DNA from: Chloroflexota bacterium
GTDB taxonomy: Bacteria > Chloroflexota > Anaerolineae > B4-G1 > SLSP01
DNA: 7,234 bases
Direction: 5' to 3'
Assembly (NCBI GenBank): GCA_012798275.1
Contig: JAAZNO010000193.1
Span: forward strand, 1-7,234
Both the position numbers and the translations under genes were made by a program. How positions within the stretch are numbered: the stretch's first letter is position 1; each line of letters begins with the position of its first letter. This document shows, in pieces, positions 1-5,623 of this stretch. The notes beneath the pieces were generated by a model, which was given only the letters and a program-made list of their open reading frames with translations, was not told the origin of the DNA and did not search any database.

Positions 1-12
1 ATTGAAGGCCAT
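1..12 (-). CDS. Start of a further gene, four codons visible
   Basis: ATG at 10-12 is followed by codons for Ala, Phe and Asn before the left edge. AGGAGG (18-23) lies five bases upstream within a run of G, a strong ribosome binding site. This is the seventh gene in the same direction. Four residues cannot identify the product. Confidence 0.55.
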
Positions 13-113
13 ACCCCCCTCCTGTATCGCACACTGCCCAACAAGGCTCAATGATCCCAAAAGTCCTTTCCCCGGCATTACGGTTTTCAGCATTCGCGGG
101 GTTCATCCACGTT
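13..113 (-). other. Intergenic spacer without a convincing gene
   Basis: About 100 bases lie between the small gene's TGA and the next start. A frame opening with ATG at 104-106 stays open to the left edge, but it has no good Shine-Dalgarno and clashes with the well-supported start at 10-12. A weak promoter-like pair (TTGAGC, 17 bases, GATACA) lies so close to the Shine-Dalgarno that it would give almost no leader. I see no hairpin with a T-run that could be a terminator. Confidence 0.5.
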
Positions 114-287
114 TCACCCGCCTTCATCCTGCCCCTGAATGCGGCGCACCGCGGATTGGCTGAGCAGCTCCGAGGGGGGTTTTTTCTCCGTAGCTGCCTC
201 CATCAACGACCAGGCTTTCTGCACCGCCTCGACGCCGGCCCTGGCGGCTTGAACTGCGGTATCCACCACAGGCTTGATGCTTTCCAT
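114..287 (-). CDS. Small helical protein, 57 residues, unknown function
   Basis: The protein begins MESIKPVVDTAVQAARAGVE and continues to about residue 35 as an Ala/Val-rich helix containing AVQKAWSLMEAATEK. It then has a Pro-Pro break and a polar tail with ELLSQSAVRRIQ. There is no signal peptide or membrane segment. The ATG directly follows the TAA of the ATPase gene. GGAGG (295-299), inside the last ATPase codons, is seven bases from the ATG, an almost ideal site that argues for real, coupled translation. The first 30 or so residues could form an amphipathic helix for binding a partner or membrane, perhaps the ATPase encoded just before it; this is inference. I recognise no family, and a real but poorly conserved ORF cannot be excluded. 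Confidence 0.7.
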   Translation of the reverse strand: MESIKPVVDTAVQAARAGVEAVQKAWSLMEAATEKKPPSELLSQSAVRRIQGQDEGG

Positions 288-3104
288 TTATTTGCCTCCA
301 ACGCGCTGAAAAGCAGCGACGAACTGCTTGCGCATGTTTGGGGTGAAGGGGAAATCAATCTCGTGCGCCAGGTAGCAGTAGGCGGCATCGGCCTCGCCAG
401 CGTAACCCGCCTGATTGGCGACAGCGGTGCAGGCGCGAGCCACGTCGTCCCAGTTGTGCGCCAGGTCGCCGGGCGCGGTACGCTTGTCGAAGGTGAGTAA
501 AGCTTCACTGAAAGCCGCATGGAGCGCCTTATCCAGCGTCAACGGCTCGATACGCTTGCGATACGCGCAAGGTTTCCCGCAGAAGCGACAACCGTCGAAG
601 GGTAAATAGGCCGCGCTGTGTTTTTGACGGAAAGCTTCCATCCGTTGAATGACCTCGGTCTCGGGCAGACGTTCTGAGAAGCCCTCACCCTTAATGGGAG
701 GGATTTGTACAAACGTGGCTTTCTCGTACCCGGTCATGAAAACAGCCGCCTGGCCCACCGGCAACTTGCCCAGAAAAGTCTGTTGCCCCTCGTCCATGAT
801 CATCGCCCCCGCCATGGCTTCGCGATCGCGGCTATCGAGAAGCATGTGCACGATTTTGAGGTTGGTGTTGCGCACTGCATCCGCTGCCAGTTTGCTTGGC
901 GATTGTTCCGCGATGAGAATGCCTTCACCGTAGGCGCGAATTTCCGCCAGCATCCCGCCGAAAAAGTGCACCGCTTCGGCGCGGGTATCCGCAGCCACTT
1001 CGCTCCCGGCGACCGAGGGCACCTCCTCCAACACCCGATGGGCCTCCTCAATCAAGGTGATGTGCGCCAACTGATTATCTGGGCGGTTGAGCTTGCAATG
1101 CTCGCGCAGCTGCATGAGCAGAAACATCATCGCCAGCGCCTTTTCGTTGTCGTTGAGCGTGTCCAGCTCCAAGACAACGGGCCCGCCGAGCAAAATCTCC
1201 ATCGGAATAGAGTGCTGGCAACTGAACATTGCGCCCTTACTTCCCGCGAGCAGGCTGCCGATGCGTCCAGCGGCGGCAGCGCGAATATTGTCGCGCACCT
1301 CGCCCGCATAACCACGCTCCTCGGTCACGCGAATGATCATCGTGTACATGTCGCGCAGGGTAGGGAAGAGACGTTTCTCTTGAGGTTCGGCCCTATCCGT
1401 GAGGCCCCACCCCTTGTCCCGATAGATGCGAATGAGGGCCTCCTCCACTAGCGTAGGCAGAACACCAAACTGCGGCAGGGCAGCATTGAAGCAAGTCTTG
1501 AGCGTCGAGAGATGCGCTTCCAGCCGCACGCCCGGCAAAAGTTCAAAGGGGTTCAAGCGAAAAGGCGAGACGGCTTCATCCCCCAATGTGAAAACGCGCG
1601 TGGTCTCGAAGCCGCGTCGGGTGAGCAATCCCCGGTACTCGTTTTTTGCCGGTTCGATGATCAGCACAGGGATGTGATGCTGTTGCCAGAGCTGCTCGAT
1701 CAAATAGAGACAGGTGTTAGTCTTGCCGCTGCCGGTAAAACCCACGATCAAACCATGGCGGGTCAACGCCGAACACTGGATCGTTCCCACTCCACCAGTC
1801 AGGAATGTTCCTACGGCAATCTCATCTGCCGCAACCTGGGTACGTTGCGCTCCCTGCCCGTAGCCCGGCGCGACCTGTCGCACTGGTACACCCGCCATCC
1901 CCGAGCGCCCCGGCACGGGGAAACGCACCAACGATGCCGCGCCCGCTGCATCAGTGAGATAGCGCAGGCGCTCCTTTCCCGGCGTAGCAATGACGGCATC
2001 CCAGAGCGTGAATGTCAACTGATTTAGCGCTAGCTGAAGCGCGGCAAGCTGTTGCGGGTCTCGGGCTGATACAATGTCACACTGCACCGGGAGTTGTTCG
2101 GTGTTTTGCGACGATTGCGCCGGCGGTGCCTCGGCCGCGAGAGCATCGGAGAGGGCGCGGGCCACCGTCCAGGCTGCGGGAGCATCTGCCGCGGCAATGT
2201 GCGCCGCGCAGAGGAAGGGTTGATCCAGGCGCCGTACAAGCTCTGCATAGGCGGCGCCCACCAACGCGGCTTGTGGATCCTGCCACCGTCCCTGGTAATA
2301 CTGACCGCTGTACTGGAAATCCGAGAAGGTCTTGGCTGCAGCGGCAGCTTGCGCGAATTCCTGCCGCTCTACAGTCGCTAATTCTACCGGTTCGAGGAGC
2401 AGGCTGAGCAGTGTCGGCGTGTTGGTGCGTAGCAGAGTCTCGAAAACCAGCCTGAAATCTCCAGCAGCCTGGCGCAAAGGATGAACCACATAGGCAGCGC
2501 CCAGGTTGAGGCGTACCACCTTCTCATGTTGGCGTACTTCCACGAAGACCTGGCCGGGCAGCGCGCGCGCCTGACTGAGCTCGGCGGCATTCAGCGGCTG
2601 CAAACCCAGACGCAATGCTGCAAACTGCGCCTGGATGTCTGCGGCAAATGCCTGGGCGACAGAAGCGGCATCGCGCGACGGGCGCGCCCGCGCCAGCACA
2701 GTCATCTCGATCGCGCCTTGTTGTGGTTGCGATAGAAAGCGCAGGGCAAAGGCACAGGTTTTCCACTTCCACAAGCTGGAAAGCGCTTGTTGCCACGTGC
2801 GCAGCACCCAAGCCAGTTTTTCTGCATCAGTCTGGCCCAACGTCTCGGGGGCGGAAAGCCAATCGGGCAAGCGCGCCACCCGGTAGCCAAACATAGCCTG
2901 CTCAGGCGCCAGCGGACTGAGCACCGTCACCGAAGCACCCGGTGTCAGTGAGCGTTCTAGCTGGATGTGCGGCGACGTTATAGCTTGCATGAGGGGTGGC
3001 GCAGCCACCGGCGCGGTGACCACAGCCGGAAGTGCCTGGCCGCAGCTGCCACAGAAGCGTGCGCCAACACGTACAGCTTGCCCACAATGCGGGCAGGAAT
3101 TCAT
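288..3104 (-). CDS. Zinc-ribbon HerA/VirB4-like (DUF87-type) P-loop ATPase
   Basis: Large ATPase of the HerA/FtsK/VirB4 superfamily, whose members form ring motors that move DNA or act in conjugation and defence. N-terminal zinc ribbon: Cys4, Cys7, Cys18, Cys21. Residues about 48-440 are Ala/Gln-rich and lack a clear motif, but LRFLSQPQQGAIE (121-133) resembles the N-terminal region of VirB4/HerA-like ATPases. Walker A is GFTGSGKT (455-462), followed by LIIEPAKNEYR (481-491). The Walker B is ITLIEEAH (682-689); AEQSP (732-736) and VRNTNLKI (744-751) fit the sensor and arginine-finger region. A late CxxCxxxC cluster (839, 842, 846) sits in a tail of unknown role. No membrane helix is seen, so it is probably cytoplasmic or membrane-associated through partners. 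The ATG at 3104 lies 30 bp after the preceding stop with only a weak AGG upstream, so translation may depend on coupling. The stop TAA abuts the next gene's ATG. No NurA-like nuclease lies in the window. Superfamily is firm; substrate is unknown. Confidence 0.92.
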   Translation of the reverse strand: MNSCPHCGQAVRVGARFCGSCGQALPAVVTAPVAAPPLMQAITSPHIQLERSLTPGASVTVLSPLAPEQAMFGYRVARLPDWLSAPETLGQTDAEKLAWVLRTWQQALSSLWKWKTCAFALRFLSQPQQGAIEMTVLARARPSRDAASVAQAFAADIQAQFAALRLGLQPLNAAELSQARALPGQVFVEVRQHEKVVRLNLGAAYVVHPLRQAAGDFRLVFETLLRTNTPTLLSLLLEPVELATVERQEFAQAAAAAKTFSDFQYSGQYYQGRWQDPQAALVGAAYAELVRRLDQPFLCAAHIAAADAPAAWTVARALSDALAAEAPPAQSSQNTEQLPVQCDIVSARDPQQLAALQLALNQLTFTLWDAVIATPGKERLRYLTDAAGAASLVRFPVPGRSGMAGVPVRQVAPGYGQGAQRTQVAADEIAVGTFLTGGVGTIQCSALTRHGLIVGFTGSGKTNTCLYLIEQLWQQHHIPVLIIEPAKNEYRGLLTRRGFETTRVFTLGDEAVSPFRLNPFELLPGVRLEAHLSTLKTCFNAALPQFGVLPTLVEEALIRIYRDKGWGLTDRAEPQEKRLFPTLRDMYTMIIRVTEERGYAGEVRDNIRAAAAGRIGSLLAGSKGAMFSCQHSIPMEILLGGPVVLELDTLNDNEKALAMMFLLMQLREHCKLNRPDNQLAHITLIEEAHRVLEEVPSVAGSEVAADTRAEAVHFFGGMLAEIRAYGEGILIAEQSPSKLAADAVRNTNLKIVHMLLDSRDREAMAGAMIMDEGQQTFLGKLPVGQAAVFMTGYEKATFVQIPPIKGEGFSERLPETEVIQRMEAFRQKHSAAYLPFDGCRFCGKPCAYRKRIEPLTLDKALHAAFSEALLTFDKRTAPGDLAHNWDDVARACTAVANQAGYAGEADAAYCYLAHEIDFPFTPNMRKQFVAAFQRVGGK
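295..299 (-). promoter_or_regulatory. Shine-Dalgarno GGAGG inside the ATPase 3' end
   Basis: GGAGG is seven bases before the ATG at 285-287 and lies wholly within the final ATPase codons. It supports a translationally coupled 57-residue gene. Confidence 0.8.
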
Positions 3105-3134
3105 GTGAGTGCCTGCACTTTCTACCTGTATTTC

Positions 3135-4157
3135 TTATATCAGTCTACGGGTAGACTGATATGCCTTGCCCGGTTCTAACAGCTTGAGGTCAATGCCGAT
3201 GATGTCTGCACTCTGCCGTACCGTCTCATTGACCGCTTTCTCCAATGAAATGATGTCATCCTCCTGGAATTCATTGGGCTTGGCGCGCAGCAGGGCGAGG
3301 AAATCTTTCTCGGTGAGGTATTTGTAGACGCTGAAAATCAGCCCAAAGATGAGGCCGATCTGCGATATCGCCCCCAGAGGACCGAAGCAACATACAAGCG
3401 ATGCCAAAAGCGCTACGTTTAGGTCTTCCGAAGATCCTCCGAGGAACGCCGGTACACTATTCATTGCCCCCGACAGGTTGCTTGAAACCGCGGCGCTGCT
3501 GATTCCCGAAAGGATGATGAAGCCAATCATAGCGAACAGCAGAATAACACGGGCAAGGCTAATTTGACCCTTGATGTAGGAAACCTGAGAGATATACAGG
3601 TCCTCCCCAAAGCGCGCTACATAAAGCCAGACCGTCGCCAACCCTCGTTGGATGCGATAGAACGGACGTTGCTCCACGGCAATGCCTTTGCCGGTGAGGG
3701 TCAGCAAATCAACCCGCGCGTCAGGAATCTGCCGTTGCGCGAATTGCTGCGTTACCTTGTTGCGCAAATCCTCGGCGCGCTGACCCAGCCCCTGCAACAG
3801 CCAGGCGATATGCTCACGTCGCATGCCGTAACCGGCAAAGGGACCCCATAAGCTGGAAGATTGTCCAGCTGCCCCCAGCTGACCGATAGCCTGAGGAGCA
3901 ACGCCATAGGGCTGCGGCATGTAGGGGGGCTGAACCGGCGGCGAGGAATAGACGGGCGCCGGGCCAGGGGAATACGGCGGATTATTCTGGGGCATACTCG
4001 GCAGCTGCTGCATGCCGCTGACAGGAGTAGTTAAAGGGGCAGCGGGTGGTTGGGGCACAGCGGGCGATTGCGGGGCGGCAGTCTGCGTGGAGTTGCCACA
4101 ACGGGGACAGAAGACAGCGCCAGGACGTAATGGATTACCACAATGAGGACAATTCAC
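3135..4157 (-). CDS. Zinc-ribbon, proline-rich linker, multi-pass membrane protein of unknown function
   Basis: Unrecognised family. An N-terminal zinc ribbon has Cys3, Cys6, Cys17 and Cys20 (CPHCG and CPRCG knuckles). A Pro/Gln/Ala-rich disordered linker (about 25-105) leads to a conserved-looking globular part (about 110-200; REHIAWLLQGLGQRAEDL and a basic stretch near 163-171). A hydrophobic helix at about 201-222 is followed by a Ser/Gly loop and a second hydrophobic region at about 247-278 that could hold one or two helices. The C-terminal tail (about 281-340) is charged and probably cytoplasmic. The start is GTG with a near-perfect Shine-Dalgarno (AAGGAGGTG, 4163-4171; AGGAGG seven bases away). 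That GTG overlaps the stop of the preceding remnant frame (GTGA). The next gene's product carries the same kind of N-terminal zinc ribbon, so the two may share a docking partner or co-assemble. The last codons lie inside a perfect inverted repeat. Confidence 0.88.
   Translation of the reverse strand: MNCPHCGNPLRPGAVFCPRCGNSTQTAAPQSPAVPQPPAAPLTTPVSGMQQLPSMPQNNPPYSPGPAPVYSSPPVQPPYMPQPYGVAPQAIGQLGAAGQSSSLWGPFAGYGMRREHIAWLLQGLGQRAEDLRNKVTQQFAQRQIPDARVDLLTLTGKGIAVEQRPFYRIQRGLATVWLYVARFGEDLYISQVSYIKGQISLARVILLFAMIGFIILSGISSAAVSSNLSGAMNSVPAFLGGSSEDLNVALLASLVCCFGPLGAISQIGLIFGLIFSVYKYLTEKDFLALLRAKPNEFQEDDIISLEKAVNETVRQSADIIGIDLKLLEPGKAYQSTRRLI
3137..3162. repeat. Perfect inverted repeat, 12-bp arms, 2-bp centre
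   Basis: On the plus strand the arms are ATATCAGTCTAC (3137-3148) and GTAGACTGATAT (3151-3162) around GG. It encodes the last residues of the zinc-ribbon membrane protein and touches its stop codon (3135-3137). The minus-strand transcript would fold into a stem of about 11 bp with a CCCG loop. It is followed by AAGAAATACAGG, not a U-run, so it is not a normal intrinsic terminator. It could be an RNA-stability or processing hairpin between the membrane-protein and ATPase genes, or a dyad operator. Confidence 0.9.
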
Positions 4158-4348
4158 AATGACACCTCCTTGATTGAACTGATACTTAACCCTCTATCAA
4201 GCAATGTATCGAAGAATGGCTGGCCATCATGGTTGCTCAAATCAGGCGGTGTGACAATGAAATACACCCCCACCGGATTCCAATCATGCACCCACTCCGC
4301 ATCCGCAAGGGACAGACGTATACAGCCAGGGTGAAGCGCACGGATAGT
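4154..4348 (-). pseudogene. Probable L,D-transpeptidase (YkuD) C-terminal remnant, in frame with the upstream gene
   Basis: This stretch looks intergenic, but directly after the TGA of the M14-LysM gene the same frame stays open for 64 codons. The first part reads TIRALHPGCIRLSLADAEWV, followed by HDWNPVGVYFIV. This matches the usual end of a YkuD domain, where a GC-(I/V)-R active-site motif is followed by DA..lyDW.PVG. Cys9 would be the nucleophile; the preceding residues are HPG rather than the usual SHG. The roughly 100 residues that should come before this motif in a complete domain are absent. There is no ATG or GTG that would give a full domain. Its stop TGA (4154-4156) overlaps the next gene's start as GTGA, the classic coupled-gene overlap, suggesting the frame was a real gene end. 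I read it as a leftover of a deleted gene or truncated domain. Stop readthrough or a sequence error in the TGA is possible but would still leave the YkuD domain incomplete. Confidence 0.62.
4163..4171 (-). promoter_or_regulatory. Shine-Dalgarno AAGGAGGTG deciding the GTG start at 4157
   Basis: The near-complete anti-16S match lies seven bases (from AGGAGG) before the GTG. It fixes the start of the zinc-ribbon membrane protein and sits within the remnant YkuD frame, as expected for overlapping coupled genes. Confidence 0.9.
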
Positions 4349-5590
4349 TCATTGGCAATCCTCAGGAATAAGGATCGTGTCACCTGCACCGACTAAATCG
4401 GGATCAGCAATTTGATTGAGCTCTACCAATTCATCCAGGGTAATATTACTGTTCTGGCATATCTCATACACTATGTATGATAGAGTGATCTTTTCTGGAA
4501 TAGTGTACCACTTATACCCTGCTAGCGGCTCAGGTGTGGGTTGCCCATTGATCGGCACCCCACCGGATGGCGTCTCAACGGTCGCTCCCTCGTCCGCAAC
4601 ACCTGCCTGCGGCGCCTGCCAATCGAGGAATGCTTTGATCCCATTCAGGTTGCGCTGCCACTCCGCCTCGTCAATACTGGCGTGGGTGGTCAGTTCGATC
4701 TCGGCACCAGCGATGCCCACGCTCGAGAGCCAATCTATGGCGTCTCCAGTGGTGATTTGTCCGGGAATGCCCTCGGTCTGGTGCCGGTAACCCGTGGCCG
4801 CAGCAATGGCTTCGGCGAGCTCATAGGTAAATGAGTTTTCCCTATCCGCACCCGAGAAGACGACGCCCATGGCGCTGTGATAGAAAATCACCGCATCCGG
4901 ACGTTTTTCCAGCAGCAAATCACGCAAGGCCGCAGTCTCCGGTTCGGAGAAAGGCGCAGTGCCCGCACTCACCGGTCGGATGCCGTGCGTGGCGGTGGGC
5001 TGCCAGGTATAGTCCCAGTTGCGGTTCAAATCTACGCTGTGCGCATTCGTGCGCCCGACAATCGCATCTCTCCCAGCTGCGTAGCCATCAGGGTTGGCAA
5101 GCGGGATGAGATAGAGGGCCACATTCGAAGGCAGCTCCTCACGATGCTCTCGATAATATTCCAGCGTCTTGCTCACTACCTCAACAGTATTCCACTCATA
5201 TCCGCCGTGAATCGCACCAACGATGAACCGGGCTGATGCACCCGTTCCCAGACGGTACCCTTGTAGCGGCCGGTCTTCGACGGAGGTCCCGTAGATAAAG
5301 GCTTCCTCAAAAGGCAGAGGCGGCGGCGTGGGCGTAGGCGTAGGGGTGTGCGTGGGCGTTGGTTCTGGCGTGGCGGTTGCCACCACAACAGGCGTAGACG
5401 TTGCCATAGTGACGGTGACGGTCGCTGTTGGCAAAACGACCTCAATCTCCGGGCTTGTCTGCCCGGCAGCGCCTGACTTTCCGGCAGCTGAGCCTAAAGC
5501 CCAGCCTATTCCCCAACCAATCAGCCCCAAGACTGTGGTCGCTCCCACCCCATAAATGACGTAGGTCAATATGCGGTGTTTCGTATGCAC
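4349..5590 (-). CDS. Membrane-anchored M14 zinc carboxypeptidase with C-terminal LysM domain
   Basis: Predicted metallo-carboxypeptidase on the outer face of the membrane, probably acting on peptidoglycan stem peptides or other peptides. Order: short cytoplasmic N-terminus; membrane anchor, about residues 9-33; Thr/Pro-rich stalk 52-92; M14 catalytic domain about 94-325; linker; LysM about 360-409. Active-site candidates are His128 and Glu132 in HGGYEWNT, His238 in FYHSAM, NPDG 166-169, Asn189/Arg190 in DLNRNW, and catalytic Glu299 in EIELT. LysM binds GlcNAc-containing glycans, which points to the cell wall. Here LysM has KITLS where GDTLS is usual, and it carries Cys378 and Cys412, a plausible extracellular disulfide. 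The start is a GTG with AGGTGG four bases upstream (5595-5600). The domain closely resembles the degenerate one in the upstream kinase (shared FSEPET, DLNRNW), so the two are likely paralogues. The frame continues open after the TGA (see the next feature). The exact substrate cannot be told. Confidence 0.93.
   Translation of the reverse strand: MHTKHRILTYVIYGVGATTVLGLIGWGIGWALGSAAGKSGAAGQTSPEIEVVLPTATVTVTMATSTPVVVATATPEPTPTHTPTPTPTPPPLPFEEAFIYGTSVEDRPLQGYRLGTGASARFIVGAIHGGYEWNTVEVVSKTLEYYREHREELPSNVALYLIPLANPDGYAAGRDAIVGRTNAHSVDLNRNWDYTWQPTATHGIRPVSAGTAPFSEPETAALRDLLLEKRPDAVIFYHSAMGVVFSGADRENSFTYELAEAIAAATGYRHQTEGIPGQITTGDAIDWLSSVGIAGAEIELTTHASIDEAEWQRNLNGIKAFLDWQAPQAGVADEGATVETPSGGVPINGQPTPEPLAGYKWYTIPEKITLSYIVYEICQNSNITLDELVELNQIADPDLVGAGDTILIPEDCQ
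5325..5372. repeat. Degenerate hexamer repeat encoding the Thr-Pro stalk of the M14-LysM protein
   Basis: Plus strand shows repeated GGCGTG/GGCGTA-like units; the minus strand encodes alternating Thr and Pro with a His-Thr interruption. Such tracts can change length by slippage and act as cell-wall-spanning stalks. Confidence 0.75.
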
Positions 5591-5594
5591 CCGT

Positions 5595-5600
5595 CCACCT
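5595..5600 (-). promoter_or_regulatory. Shine-Dalgarno AGGTGG deciding the GTG start at 5590
   Basis: AGGTGG in a GAGGTGG context is followed by ACGG and then GTG. It lies in the 33-bp spacer after the kinase gene. No other start nearby is as well placed ahead of the hydrophobic N-terminus. Confidence 0.75.
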
Positions 5601-5623
5601 CAATAGTAGTTTTCACAGGCTCA

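Noticed and set aside
24..60. Promoter-like TTGAGC - 17 bp - GATACA on the minus strand
   Set aside because: Poor match to consensus, and transcription would begin essentially at the Shine-Dalgarno.
51..500. Plus-strand open frame of 149 codons
   Set aside because: Antisense to the ATPase tail and the small gene, without a Shine-Dalgarno or domain.
705..1451. Long plus-strand open frame of 248 codons
   Set aside because: It lies opposite the ATPase core, including the Walker B region, and its translation is His/Arg-rich with no recognisable domain; a shadow frame.
1512..2407. Two overlapping plus-strand open frames
   Set aside because: Both are antisense to the ATPase gene, with Arg/Pro-rich composition typical of shadows.
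3108..3119. Short inverted repeat AGTGC-CT-GCACT just before the ATPase start
   Set aside because: Five-base arms are too short to stand out from chance, and no T-run follows.
3851..3870. Seven-base inverted repeat (AGCTGGA/TCCAGCT) in the membrane-protein gene
   Set aside because: Inside coding sequence, short arms, no other regulatory context.
4143..4334. Plus-strand open frame of 63 codons across the gap
   Set aside because: It is antisense to the YkuD-like frame, which has a recognisable motif, a GTGA overlap and the operon's orientation.
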